Assembly: GCF_045291395.1 (NCBI RefSeq) | Contig: NZ_CP152342.1 | Coordinates: 2,728,001-2,792,000 of the forward strand | Source: MR-S7 sp000400995 | GTDB lineage: Bacteria > Pseudomonadota > Gammaproteobacteria > Burkholderiales > Burkholderiaceae_C | Length of the DNA: 64,000 bases | Direction: 5' to 3' | Shown here: positions 49,556 through 58,668 of the stretch, one piece after another | How the letters are laid out: each line of letters begins with the position of its first letter | Numbering within the stretch: the stretch's first letter is position 1 | The notes under the pieces: generated by a model | What the model was told of the DNA's origin: nothing | The model's input: only the letters and a program-made list of their open reading frames with translations | Databases searched by the model: none | Translations under genes and position numbers: made by a program

Positions 49556-50370
49556 CCAACACCCCCACCGAAACCGGCGCCGACAAGTACATGGTGCCCG
49601 CCCTGGAACGCGGCCTGCGCCTGCTGCAGGAATTCGGCCGCGACAGCCGCACCCTGGGCGCGCCCGAACTCGCGCGCCGCCTGGAGCTGCCGCGCGCCAC
49701 CGTGTTCCGCATGCTCAACACGCTGGAGAGCATGGGCTTTCTCGAACGCGCGGGCGGCGAATACCGCCTGGGCATGGCCGTGCTGCGCCTGGGGTTCGAA
49801 TACCTCTCGTCGCTGGAGCTGACCGAGCTCGGCCAGCCCGTCATCACGCGGCTGTGCGACGAGATCCGCTACCCCTGCAACATCGTGGTGCGCGACAAGC
49901 GCTCCATCGTCTACGTCGCCAAGGTCACGCCGCCCACGCCGCTGACCAGCTCGGTGCGCGTGGGCACGCGCCTGCCCGCGCACGGCACGGTGTTCGGCCG
50001 CGTGCTGCTGTGCGACATGTCGCTGGCCGAGCTGCGCCTGCTCTACCCCGAGGAGCACCTCGAAGCCTTCTCGGCCAACACGCCCGCCACCACGCTGGCG
50101 CTGTTCAACCTGATCGAGGCCGACCGCGAGCGCGGCTACGTGGCGGGCGAAGGCTTCTACGAAGCGTCCATCTCCACCATCGCCGCGCCGGTGCGCGACC
50201 ACACGGGCCGCATCGTCGCCGCGCTGGGTTCGACCATCTCGGCATCGAGCCTGGACGGGGCGCGCGCGGACGAGCTGATCGCGCACGTGCGCGCGGCGGC
50301 GGACGAACTCTCCGGCTTGCTCAACTACCGCCCGCAGGCGCCCAAGGGCGCGCGGGTGCATTCCATCTAG
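49552..50370 (+). CDS. IclR-family transcriptional regulator
   Basis: 272 residues. Winged helix at about 15-75 (LGAPELARRLELPRATVFRM) and an IclR effector domain (GTRLPAHGTVFGRVLLCDMS, GYVAGEGFYEASISTIAAPV). ATG overlaps the hydrolase stop. Sits inside the cluster it presumably regulates. Confidence 0.93.
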   Translation: MTNTPTETGADKYMVPALERGLRLLQEFGRDSRTLGAPELARRLELPRATVFRMLNTLESMGFLERAGGEYRLGMAVLRLGFEYLSSLELTELGQPVITRLCDEIRYPCNIVVRDKRSIVYVAKVTPPTPLTSSVRVGTRLPAHGTVFGRVLLCDMSLAELRLLYPEEHLEAFSANTPATTLALFNLIEADRERGYVAGEGFYEASISTIAAPVRDHTGRIVAALGSTISASSLDGARADELIAHVRAAADELSGLLNYRPQAPKGARVHSI

Positions 50371-50394
50371 ACAAGAAAGAAGGGATTGGCGCAG

Positions 50395-51204
50395 ATGACT
50401 GCTTTCCAGGTACAAGACACCGTGGCCGTGGTCACGGGCGGCTCGTCCGGCATCGGCCTGGCGACCGTGGAGCTGCTGCTGGAGCACGGCGCCGCCGTGG
50501 CCTTCTGCGGCCGCAACGTGGAACGCCTGCGCGGCGCCGAAGCCCGCCTGCGCGCCAGCCACCCGCAGGCGCGCCTACTGGCCGCGCCGTGCGACGTGCT
50601 CGACCCGGCCCAGGTGCAGGCGTTCGCCCGGCAGGTGCAGGACGCCTTCGGCGCGGCGGACATGCTCGTCAACAACGCCGGCCAGGGCCGCGTCTCCACC
50701 TTCGCGGACACCACCGACGAGGCGTGGAGCCAGGAGCTGCACCTGAAGTTCTTCTCCGTCATCCACCCCACGCGGGCCTTCCTGCCGCAACTGGCGCAGC
50801 AGGCCCGGCAGACGGGCGACGCCGCCATCGTCTGCGTGAACTCGCTGCTGGCCGCGCAGCCCGAGCCGCACATGGTCGCCACCTCGGCCGCGCGCGCGGG
50901 CCTCAAGAACCTGGTGCGCTCGCTGGCCACCGAATTCGCGCCGCAGCACGTGCGCGTCAACGGCATCCTGGTCGGCCTGATCGAGTCCGGCCAGTGGCGC
51001 CGCCGCTTCGAGGCGCGCGAGGACCAGACGCAGGACTGGGCCGCCTGGACCGGCGCGCTCGCCGCCCGGAAATCCATTCCGCTGGCCCGCCTGGGCCTGC
51101 CCCGCGAGGCCGCGCAGGCCATCGCCTTCCTCGCCAGCCCGCTGTCGTCGTACACGACGGGCAGCCACATCGACGTTTCCGGAGGTCTTTCAAGGTATGC
51201 GTAA
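50395..51204 (+). CDS. SDR-fold protein lacking the usual Tyr and Lys
   Basis: 269 residues from ATG 50395 (AAGGGA upstream; the TTG at 50386 is too close to it). Rossmann motif VTGGSSGIGLATVELLL, NNAG, NSLLAAQPE intact. At the catalytic YxxxK position the sequence is VATSAARAGLKNL, so Tyr and Lys are replaced by Thr and Arg. It may be a reductase with changed mechanism or a non-catalytic member. Co-directional with and 24 bases after iclR. Confidence 0.82.
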   Translation: MTAFQVQDTVAVVTGGSSGIGLATVELLLEHGAAVAFCGRNVERLRGAEARLRASHPQARLLAAPCDVLDPAQVQAFARQVQDAFGAADMLVNNAGQGRVSTFADTTDEAWSQELHLKFFSVIHPTRAFLPQLAQQARQTGDAAIVCVNSLLAAQPEPHMVATSAARAGLKNLVRSLATEFAPQHVRVNGILVGLIESGQWRRRFEAREDQTQDWAAWTGALAARKSIPLARLGLPREAAQAIAFLASPLSSYTTGSHIDVSGGLSRYA

Positions 51205-51205
51205 C

Positions 51206-51236
51206 ACCCCCTGAGCGGCTTACGCCGCTTCCCCCC
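51206..51236 (+). repeat. Second repeat family: GC palindrome with CCCCCTGAG box
   Basis: ACCCCCTGAGCGGC-TTAC-GCCGCTTCCCCCC directly after the SDR stop; stem AGCGGC (51214-51219) / GCCGCT (51224-51229). Same frame of conserved ends as 45570-45655 but different paired stem bases. Confidence 0.6.
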
Positions 51237-51349
51237 GCCCTCGCTGCGGGGCGGCGCGGCCAGCTTAGGCCCTTGCTCGGCGTCTCGCTGATGGGGCGCG
51301 CCGGTTCCGAGTGCAGCGCCTTCGATCACCACACGATTCAAACAAGACC

Positions 51350-53041
51350 ATGACATCCACCGCACACATCACCGTCGGCGCCGCCGTTGCCCAATTCCTC
51401 GAACACTGCGGCGTGCGCGCCGCGTTCGGGGTGATCTCCATCCACAACATGCCCATCCTCGACGCGATGCATGCGCGCGGCAAGGTGCGCTTCGTGATGG
51501 CGCGCGGCGAGGCCGGCGCGGGCAACATGGCCGATGCCTGCGCCCGCTCCACCTCCAGCCTGGGCGTGTGCATCACCAGCACCGGCCCGGCCTCGGGCAA
51601 CATCGCCGGCAGCCTGGTGGAAGCCTACACGGCCGGCACGCCACTCTTGCACATCACCGGCCAGATCGAGACCCAGTACCTGGACAAGAAGCTCTCGTAC
51701 ATCCACGAGGCGCCGGACCAGCTCACCATGCTCAAGGCCGTCTCCAAGGCCGCCTTCCGCGTGCTGAGCGCCGAAACCTGCCTGTCCACCCTGAAAGCCG
51801 CCGTGCAGGCCGCGATGACCGCGCCCACCGGCCCGGTGAGCGTCGAGATCCCGATCGACATCCAGCAGAGCGTGATAGCCATGCCCAGCGACTGGTCGCC
51901 GCTGCCGGTGCCCGTGCTGGCCCCGAGCGAGGCTTCGCTGGACGCGCTGGCCGACACGCTGGCCCAGGCCAGGCGCCCGCTGCTGTGGCTGGGCGGCGGC
52001 GCGCGCCACGCCGGCGCGGCCGTGCAGCGCCTGAAGGCCCTGGGCTTCGGCATCGTCAGCACCGGCCAGGGCCGGGGCATCGTGCCCGAGGACGACCCGG
52101 CGACGCTCGGCGCCTACAACATCCAGAAGCCCGTCGAGGCGTTCTACCAGCGCTGCGACGCCATGCTGGCCGTGGGCACGCGCCTGCGCAGCAACGAGAC
52201 GCTGAAGTACGAACTCAAGCTGCCGCGCCCGCTGCTGCGCATCGACGTGGACGCCGCCCAGCAGGGCCGCTGCTACGCCGACGACGGCTTCGTCTGCGGC
52301 GACGCGGCCCTGGCCCTGAACGGCCTGGCCGACCGGCTGGAGGCGCGCGGCTACCGGGCCGACCCCGCGCTGCTGGCCGACCTGCGCCAGGTGCGCGATG
52401 AAGTCGTCGCCACCATGCGCGACGGCCTGGGCCCCTACGCCGCGCTGGTGCAGCAGCTGCAGCAGGTGGCGGGCCGCAACTTCAACTGGGTGCGCGACGT
52501 CACGGTCTCCAACAGCACCTGGGGCAACCGCGAGCTGCGCTTCTTCGAGCCCAACGCCGGCGTGCACGCCACGGGCGGCGGCATCGGCATGGGCATGCCC
52601 ATGGCCATCGGCGCGGCCGTGGGCGCGTTGGAGCACGGCTCGGGCCGCAAGACCCTGGGCCTGGCGGGCGACGGCGGCTTCATCCTGAACCTGGGCGAAC
52701 TCGCCACGCTGGTGCAGGAAAAGTGCGACTGCCTGATCGTGCTGATGAACGACCAGCGCTACGGCGTGATCCAGAACATCCAGGACGCCTCCTACGGCGG
52801 CCGCCGCTGCTACGTGGAGCTGCACACGCCGGACTACGCGCAGCTGTGCGCGTCCCTCCAGCTGCCGCACGCCCGCATCCGGAACCTGCAGGACCTGCCC
52901 GCCGTGCTGGAGGCCGCCTGGGCGAAGAAGGGCCCCTTCCTGCTGGAGATCGACATGCGCGCCATCGGCGGCTTCAAGGCCACGTTCTCCGGCCCGCCGG
53001 TGAACAAGCTCGACCAGATCCCGGCCACCAAGACGCAATAA
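51350..53041 (+). CDS. Thiamine pyrophosphate enzyme (benzoylformate decarboxylase/acetolactate synthase type)
   Basis: 563 residues. Catalytic Glu in MARGEAGAGNMADACARSTS, cofactor motif GDGGFILNLGELATLVQEK followed by NDQRYGVIQN. Likely a 2-oxoacid decarboxylase whose aldehyde product feeds the aldehyde dehydrogenase two genes downstream; inference from context. A 145-base gap with a palindromic repeat precedes it. Confidence 0.85.
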   Translation: MTSTAHITVGAAVAQFLEHCGVRAAFGVISIHNMPILDAMHARGKVRFVMARGEAGAGNMADACARSTSSLGVCITSTGPASGNIAGSLVEAYTAGTPLLHITGQIETQYLDKKLSYIHEAPDQLTMLKAVSKAAFRVLSAETCLSTLKAAVQAAMTAPTGPVSVEIPIDIQQSVIAMPSDWSPLPVPVLAPSEASLDALADTLAQARRPLLWLGGGARHAGAAVQRLKALGFGIVSTGQGRGIVPEDDPATLGAYNIQKPVEAFYQRCDAMLAVGTRLRSNETLKYELKLPRPLLRIDVDAAQQGRCYADDGFVCGDAALALNGLADRLEARGYRADPALLADLRQVRDEVVATMRDGLGPYAALVQQLQQVAGRNFNWVRDVTVSNSTWGNRELRFFEPNAGVHATGGGIGMGMPMAIGAAVGALEHGSGRKTLGLAGDGGFILNLGELATLVQEKCDCLIVLMNDQRYGVIQNIQDASYGGRRCYVELHTPDYAQLCASLQLPHARIRNLQDLPAVLEAAWAKKGPFLLEIDMRAIGGFKATFSGPPVNKLDQIPATKTQ

Positions 53042-53054
53042 GAGGACACACGCC

Positions 53055-53852
53055 ATGCAGATTGCCCTGATCGGCTGCGGCGCCATCGGCACCGCCTTGC
53101 TGGAACTGGTGAAGGACGATGCGGGCCTTCACGTCGCCGCCATCGTCGTGCCCGCCGAAGGCGCTGGCGCGGCGCGGGCCGTGGCCGAGCGCCTGGGCCT
53201 GCGGGCGCAGGTGGTGCAGGCCGTGCCCGCGCAAGGCATCGACCTGGTGGTGGAGGCCGCCGGCCACGCCGCCATCGAGCAGCACGTGCTGCCCGCGCTG
53301 CGCCGTGGGGTGCCGTGCATCGTGGCCTCGGTGGGCGCGCTGTCGGCACCGGGCCTGCCCGAGCAGTTGGAGGCCGCCGCCCGCGCGGGCCGCACGCAGG
53401 CGCAGCTGATCGCCGGCGCCATCGGCGCCATCGACGCGCTGGCCGCCGCGCGCATCGGCGGGCTGGACGTGGTGCGCTACACCGGCCGCAAGCCGCCCCA
53501 CGCGTGGAAGGGCACGCCCGCCGAGCACGGCCGCGACCTGGACGCGCTCACCGCCGAGACGGTGATCTTCGAAGGCACGGCCCGCGAGGCCGCCGCGCAG
53601 TACCCCAAGAACGCCAACGTGGCCGCCACCGTCTCGCTGGCCGGGCTGGGGCTGGACCGCACCACCGTGCGCCTGATCGCCGACCCGGCCGTGGCCGAGA
53701 ACGTGCACCAGGTCGAGGCCGCGGGCGCCTTCGGCCGCTTCGAGCTGACCATGCGCAACCAGCCGCTGGCGGCCAATCCCAAGACCTCGGCGCTCACGGT
53801 GTTCAGCGCGGTGCGCGCGCTGCGCGCCCGGGTGGCGCCGCTGGCGATCTGA
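53055..53852 (+). CDS. L-aspartate dehydrogenase-like protein
   Basis: 265 residues, NAD(P)-dependent oxidative deamination of aspartate (to iminoaspartate/oxaloacetate) by family. Rossmann GCGAIGTALLELV, conserved GALSAPGLPEQLEAAA, YPKNANVAATVSLAGLGLDR and the catalytic-His segment ENVHQVEAAGAFG. 13 bases after the TPP enzyme. With an oxygenase and decarboxylase around it, its true substrate may be another amino or imino acid. From memory, a characterised homologue in Pseudomonas aeruginosa (PA3505) has similar neighbours. Confidence 0.88.
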   Translation: MQIALIGCGAIGTALLELVKDDAGLHVAAIVVPAEGAGAARAVAERLGLRAQVVQAVPAQGIDLVVEAAGHAAIEQHVLPALRRGVPCIVASVGALSAPGLPEQLEAAARAGRTQAQLIAGAIGAIDALAAARIGGLDVVRYTGRKPPHAWKGTPAEHGRDLDALTAETVIFEGTAREAAAQYPKNANVAATVSLAGLGLDRTTVRLIADPAVAENVHQVEAAGAFGRFELTMRNQPLAANPKTSALTVFSAVRALRARVAPLAI

Positions 53853-53859
53853 TCAAAAA

Positions 53860-53955
53860 AAGGAGCTGCCAGCGCTTGCTGCACAAGCAATTCATGCACT
53901 TTCATATCTGAAACCGGCTTACAGCAAGCGCAAGCAGCTCTCTTTTAAGAGCACA
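53860..53955. repeat. Two partial short dispersed repeats in opposite orientation
   Basis: GGAGCTGCCAGCGCTTGCTG, CACAAGC (53861-53890, rightward) and AGCAAGCGCAAGCAGCT (53922-53939, leftward), ending in CTCTTTTAAGAGC (53938-53950), itself a small palindrome. Together they fill the gap before the aldehyde dehydrogenase and can fold on each other. Confidence 0.6.
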
Positions 53956-53970
53956 ACCCAAGGAACCCCG

Positions 53971-55446
53971 ATGCCCCACCGTGAACTGCTCCCCATCAAC
54001 ATCGCAGGCGACTGGCGCCTGGGCGGCGGCGACGAGTCCGCCACGCTCTACCCCGCCACCGGCGAAGTCGTGGGCCGCCTGCGCGCGCCCAGCCTGGACG
54101 ATGTGAACGAGGCCATCCAGAAGGCCGACCACGCCTTCCGCACCAGCGGCTGGGCGCAAAGGAAGCCGCACGAGCGCGCCGCCGTGCTGCACCGCGTGGC
54201 CCAGCTGATCCGCGAGCGCGCCGAGCCGCTGGCCCAGCTGCAGCGCCTGGACAACGGCAAGCCCATCAACGAGACGCGCGCCCTGGTGGCCAGCGCCGCA
54301 GGCACCTTCCAGTACATCGCCGCCGCCTGCGAGACCATGGAAGAAACGCTCACCCCGCCCCGCGGCGACTTCATGACCATGAGCGTCTACGAGCCCATGG
54401 GCGTGGTCGCGGCCATCACACCGTGGAACTCGCCCATCGCCAGCGAGGCGCAAAAGCTCGCCCCCGCGCTGGCGGCCGGCAACGCCGTGGTCGTCAAGCC
54501 CGCCGAGGCCACGCCGCTGCTGGCGCTGGAGCTGGCGAAGATCTGCGAGGAAGCGGGCGTTCCGAAGGGCATGGTCAGCGTGCTGCCCGGCCGCGGCTCG
54601 GTCATCGGCGACGCCATCACCAAGCACCCGCTGGTCAAGCGCGTGTCGTTCACCGGCGGCACTTCCACCGGCAAGCACATCGCCCGCATCGCGGCCGACA
54701 AGATGATGCCCGTCTCGCTCGAACTCGGCGGCAAGTCGGCCACCATGGTGCTGCAGGACGCCGACCTGGACCACGCGGTGAACGGCGTGCTCTACGGCAT
54801 CTTCAGCTCCTCGGGCGAGTCGTGCATCGCCGGCTCGCGCCTGTTCGTGGCGCGCAAGCTCTACGGCGAGTTCATGGAACGCCTCACCGCCAAGGCCGCC
54901 GCGCTGCGCGTGGGCGACCCGGCGGACGAGCGCACGCAGATGGGCCCGCTCATCACCGCCAAGCACCGCGAATCCATCGAGGGCTACGTGGCGCTCGGCC
55001 TCTCCGAAGGCGGCACCTTGCGCACCGGCGGCCACCGGCCCGAAGGCGCGCTGTACGAGCGCGGCTACTACTACCGCCCCACCATCATCGAGGGCGTGCG
55101 GAACGACTGGCAGATCTGCCAGCAGGAAATCTTCGGCCCCGTGCTCGTCGCCATGCCGTTCGACGACGAGGACGACCTGCTCGCCCAGGCCAACGACAGC
55201 GTGTACGCCCTGGCCGCCGGCATCTGGACGCGCGACTACAAGGCCGCCTGGCGCATCGGCCGCGCCGTGCAGGCGGGCACGGTGTGGATCAACACCTACA
55301 AGCAGTTCTCCATCTCCACCCCCTTCGGCGGCTGGCGCGACTCGGGCCTGGGCCGCGAGAAGGGCCGCATGGGCATCCAGCAGTACATGGAACAGAAAAG
55401 CCTGTACTGGGGCCTGAACGAATCGCCCCTGGCCTGGGCAAATTGA
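53971..55446 (+). CDS. NAD(P)-dependent aldehyde dehydrogenase
   Basis: 491 residues. Catalytic Glu in SLELGGKSATMVLQ, catalytic Cys in SSSGESCIAGSRLFV, cofactor FTGGTSTGKHIARIA, proline-rich ITPWNSPIASEAQK. Closest in pattern to the betaine-aldehyde / 2-hydroxymuconic-semialdehyde groups; substrate not decidable. AAGGAACCCCG precedes the ATG. Confidence 0.93.
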   Translation: MPHRELLPINIAGDWRLGGGDESATLYPATGEVVGRLRAPSLDDVNEAIQKADHAFRTSGWAQRKPHERAAVLHRVAQLIRERAEPLAQLQRLDNGKPINETRALVASAAGTFQYIAAACETMEETLTPPRGDFMTMSVYEPMGVVAAITPWNSPIASEAQKLAPALAAGNAVVVKPAEATPLLALELAKICEEAGVPKGMVSVLPGRGSVIGDAITKHPLVKRVSFTGGTSTGKHIARIAADKMMPVSLELGGKSATMVLQDADLDHAVNGVLYGIFSSSGESCIAGSRLFVARKLYGEFMERLTAKAAALRVGDPADERTQMGPLITAKHRESIEGYVALGLSEGGTLRTGGHRPEGALYERGYYYRPTIIEGVRNDWQICQQEIFGPVLVAMPFDDEDDLLAQANDSVYALAAGIWTRDYKAAWRIGRAVQAGTVWINTYKQFSISTPFGGWRDSGLGREKGRMGIQQYMEQKSLYWGLNESPLAWAN

Positions 55447-55456
55447 GGAGCCGACC

Positions 55457-56419
55457 ATGAGCGTATTGGGCATCGACGAAATCACCTACGGCGTGGACGA
55501 CCTGCCGGCCTGCCGCCGCTTCTTCACCGACTGGGGCCTGAAGCTGGTGGCGGAAGAAGCCGACCAGCTCACCTTCGAAACGCTGAACGGCTGCCGCGTG
55601 CGGGTGGCCGCCAACAGCCGCCCCGGCCTGCCGCCCGCCATCGAGGAAGGGCCCACGCTGCGCGAAGTCGTCTGGGGCGTGGAAAGCGCGGCCGACCTCG
55701 CGCTCTACGAAAGCCGCATCGCGCCACTGCCGGGCTTCGTGAAGCAGGGCAACCGCATCGGCTGCACCGACCCCAACGGCTTGGCCGTGCGCTTTCAAGT
55801 CACGCAAAAGCGCGACGTGCAGGTGGGCAGCGCCGAATACAACACCTGGGACCGCAAGGGCCGCATCAATCAGGCCAGCCCCGCCTACGAGCGCGCCACG
55901 CCCATCGAGGTGGGCCACGTGGTCTTCTTCGCCAAGGACGTGGCCGCGTGCGAGCGCTTCTACGTGGACCACTTCGGCTTCGCCGCCTCCGACCGCTACC
56001 CCGGGCGCGGCGCCTTCCTGCGCTGCGCGCCCGAGGGCGGCCACCACGACATCTTCCTGCTGCAGCGCCCCGACGGGCACGCCGGCCTGAACCACGTGGC
56101 CTTCACCGTGCGCGACATCCACGAGGTGTTCGGCGGCGGCATGCACATCGCGCGCCAGGGCTGGGAGACGCAGCTCGGCCCGGGCCGCCATCCGGTGTCG
56201 TCGGCCTATTTCTGGTACTTCAAGAACCCCGCGGGCGGCCTGATCGAGTACTACGCCGACGAGGACCAGCTCACCGCCGACTGGCAGCCGCGCGAGTTCG
56301 AGCCCGGCCCCACCGTGTTCGCCGAATGGGCGATCGACGGCGGGCTGGACGGCAACACCCGGCGCCAGAAGGGCGCGGGCGGCGCCGACGGCAAGTTCAT
56401 CACCGACAAGCGCCACTAA
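55457..56419 (+). CDS. VOC-fold protein (extradiol dioxygenase-like, two-domain)
   Basis: 320 residues in two vicinal-oxygen-chelate domains. The second carries the metal set: His in IEVGHVVFFAKD, His in GLNHVAFTVRDI and Glu in GLIEYYADEDQ. This suits a type I extradiol ring-cleaving dioxygenase or a related lyase. 10 bases after the aldehyde dehydrogenase. Confidence 0.85.
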   Translation: MSVLGIDEITYGVDDLPACRRFFTDWGLKLVAEEADQLTFETLNGCRVRVAANSRPGLPPAIEEGPTLREVVWGVESAADLALYESRIAPLPGFVKQGNRIGCTDPNGLAVRFQVTQKRDVQVGSAEYNTWDRKGRINQASPAYERATPIEVGHVVFFAKDVAACERFYVDHFGFAASDRYPGRGAFLRCAPEGGHHDIFLLQRPDGHAGLNHVAFTVRDIHEVFGGGMHIARQGWETQLGPGRHPVSSAYFWYFKNPAGGLIEYYADEDQLTADWQPREFEPGPTVFAEWAIDGGLDGNTRRQKGAGGADGKFITDKRH

Positions 56420-56423
56420 CACC

Positions 56424-57377
56424 ATGCAGCGCCGCCACTTCTCCACGGCCCTGCTGGCCTGCGCCCTGCCCGCCGCGCGCGCGCAGGAGGGCGCCTTCAC
56501 CATCGTGGCCCCGTTCCCGCCCGGCGGGCCGGTGGACACGCTGGCGCGCATGCTGTCCAGCGGCCTGGCCGCCCTGCACCAGCGCCCCGCCATCGTGGAC
56601 AACCGCACGGGCGCCAACGGCAACATCGGCATCGAGGCGGTGAAACGCGCCAAGCCCGACGGGCGCACGCTGCTGGTGGTGCCGCAGGGCAACCTGACCA
56701 TCAACCCCACCTTGATGCCCCAACTGGGCTACAGCGTGGAGGGCGACTTCGCGCCCGTGGCCTCGCTGGCCCGCACGGCGAACGTGATCGCGGTGAACCC
56801 GGCCGTGCCCGCCAAGACCATCGGCGAGCTGATCGCGCTGGCCAAAAGCAAGCCCGGCAGCATCGGCTACGCCACGCCCGGCGTGGGCAGCAGCCTGCAC
56901 CTGGCGGGCGAGCTGTTCGCGCAGCAGGCGGGCATCGACCTGCTGCACGTGGCCTACAAGGGCACGCCCCCGGGGCTGACGGACGTGATCGGCGGCGTGG
57001 TGCCCATGATCATCGGCAACCTGCCCACGCTGCTGCCGCACATCCAGAACGGCAAGCTGCGCGCCCTGGCCGTGACGGACGCGCAGCGCGCGCCCGAGCT
57101 GCCCGGCGTGCCCACGCTGGCCGAGGCGGGCGTGAAGGGCGTGGCCCTGTCGTCCTGGTACGGCGTGCTGGCCCCCAAGGCCACGCCCGCGCCCGTGCTC
57201 GCCCGGCTGCAGCGCGACATCCGCCAGATCTTCGACGACCCCGCGAACAAGGCCCAGTTGCAGAAAACAGGGCTCGCGGTCTGGATCGTGGAAGGCCCGA
57301 AGTTCGGCGAACTGATTCGCCAGGAGACCGCCTCCTGGGCGCCCGTCATCCAAAGCCGCCGCATCGCGGCGCAATAA
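56424..57377 (+). CDS. Bug-type tripartite tricarboxylate transporter receptor
   Basis: 317 residues; periplasmic solute receptor of the Bug family. Signal RRHFSTALLACALPAARA; VAPFPPGGPVDTLARML, VDNRTGANGNIGIEAVKRA and YATPGVGSSLHLAGELF define the fold. It normally serves a TctAB membrane pair, which is absent here. Four bases after the VOC gene. Confidence 0.92.
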   Translation: MQRRHFSTALLACALPAARAQEGAFTIVAPFPPGGPVDTLARMLSSGLAALHQRPAIVDNRTGANGNIGIEAVKRAKPDGRTLLVVPQGNLTINPTLMPQLGYSVEGDFAPVASLARTANVIAVNPAVPAKTIGELIALAKSKPGSIGYATPGVGSSLHLAGELFAQQAGIDLLHVAYKGTPPGLTDVIGGVVPMIIGNLPTLLPHIQNGKLRALAVTDAQRAPELPGVPTLAEAGVKGVALSSWYGVLAPKATPAPVLARLQRDIRQIFDDPANKAQLQKTGLAVWIVEGPKFGELIRQETASWAPVIQSRRIAAQ

Positions 57378-57402
57378 GCAAACCACCACGGAGACCCCCA
57401 CC

Positions 57403-58395
57403 ATGCACCCCACCCGACGCCGCCTTGCCGTGGCCGCCGCCCTGCTCGCCGCCTGCGGCGGCGCCCTGGCGCAGAGCTACCCGCACAAGCCCATCACCAT
57501 CGTCGTGGCCTACCCGGCGGGCGGCGACACGGACGCGATGGCGCGCCTCTACGCCGAAAAGCTCTCCACGCGCCTGGGCCAGCCCGTGGTGATCGACAAC
57601 CGCCCCGGCGCCAGCGGCACCATCGGCACCGCCTACGTGGCCAAGTCCGCGCCGGACGGCTACACGCTGCTGCTCGCGCCCAGCACCTTCTCGATCGCGC
57701 AGTTCGTGCTCAAGACCTCGTCCAGCACCAGCTACGACGTGCTCACCGGCCTCACGCCCATCGTGCAGACCAGCGTGCAGCCGCTGTTCGTGGCGGCCAG
57801 CCTGGCCTCGGGCATCAAGGACGTGAAGAGCCTGACCGACCAGGCCAAAAAGACCGAACTCACCTACGCCAGCCCCGGCAGCGGCTCGCCCATGCACATC
57901 CTGGGCGAGATGTTCAACCGCGCGACGGGCGTGAAGATCACCCACGTGCCCTACAAGGGCGTGGCCCCGGCGGTGACCGACCTGATCGGCGGCCACGTGC
58001 CCACCACCTTCATGACCTGGGGGCCGCTCGCGCCCTACGTTGGCAAGAACCTGGGCGGTAGCGGCGACGGCAAGGTCGTCCCCCTGGCCGTGGCCGACGC
58101 GCAGCGCTCGCCCCTCGCGCCCAACGTGCCCACCCTCGCCGAGGCCGGCATCAAGAACGTGGAAGTGGCCGCATGGCAGGGCCTGTTCGCACCCAAGGGC
58201 ACGCCCGCCGAGGTGGTCAAGCTGCTGAACGCGCAGCTCAACGACATCCTCAAGATGCCCGACGTGACAGCCAAGATGGCCGTGTTCGGCGCGCTGCCCG
58301 CGGGCGGCGACCCGGCCCGGCTGGACAAGACCAATGCGGCCGACTACCACCGCTTCGGCAAGCTCATCAAGGACCTGAACATCCAGGCCGACTGA
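57403..58395 (+). CDS. Bug-type tripartite tricarboxylate transporter receptor (second copy)
   Basis: 330 residues. Signal RRRLAVAAALLAACGGALAQ; IVVAYPAGGDTDAMARLYAE, IDNRPGASGTIGTAYVAK, YASPGSGSPMHILGEMFNRA. Diverged from the first receptor, so not a recent duplication; the two may bind different acids or isomers. Also orphan with respect to TctAB. Confidence 0.92.
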   Translation: MHPTRRRLAVAAALLAACGGALAQSYPHKPITIVVAYPAGGDTDAMARLYAEKLSTRLGQPVVIDNRPGASGTIGTAYVAKSAPDGYTLLLAPSTFSIAQFVLKTSSSTSYDVLTGLTPIVQTSVQPLFVAASLASGIKDVKSLTDQAKKTELTYASPGSGSPMHILGEMFNRATGVKITHVPYKGVAPAVTDLIGGHVPTTFMTWGPLAPYVGKNLGGSGDGKVVPLAVADAQRSPLAPNVPTLAEAGIKNVEVAAWQGLFAPKGTPAEVVKLLNAQLNDILKMPDVTAKMAVFGALPAGGDPARLDKTNAADYHRFGKLIKDLNIQAD

Positions 58396-58420
58396 CATCT
58401 TTTTCGACAAGGAGACCACC

Positions 58421-58642
58421 ATGGCCGTTGATCGTTACCTCGAACCGCACCAGGCGCGCCAGCGCCCCGCCACGTTGTTCGAAGACCTGCTGGGCGACGC
58501 CATCGAGCGCGCCTTCGGCGAAGGCGTGCAGACGCTGCCCGAACTCGTGGCCGCCATCAACCGCAGCGGCCCCGCCGGCGAAAACGGCGAGCCGTGGACG
58601 GAGCAGAGCTTCCAGGCGCTGATGGCGCGCCTGGGCCAGTGA
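58421..58642 (+). CDS. Small recombinase-like helix-turn-helix protein
   Basis: 73 residues, MAVDRYLEPHQARQRPATLF..., with TLPELVAAINRSGPAGENGE, PWTEQSFQALMARLGQ, the pattern of resolvase/invertase DNA-binding tails. Such free-standing small proteins recur next to Rieske oxygenases in this group; function unknown. AAGGAGA precedes the ATG. Confidence 0.75.
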   Translation: MAVDRYLEPHQARQRPATLFEDLLGDAIERAFGEGVQTLPELVAAINRSGPAGENGEPWTEQSFQALMARLGQ

Positions 58643-58668
58643 AAAACACACGACAGGAGCGCCCCATC

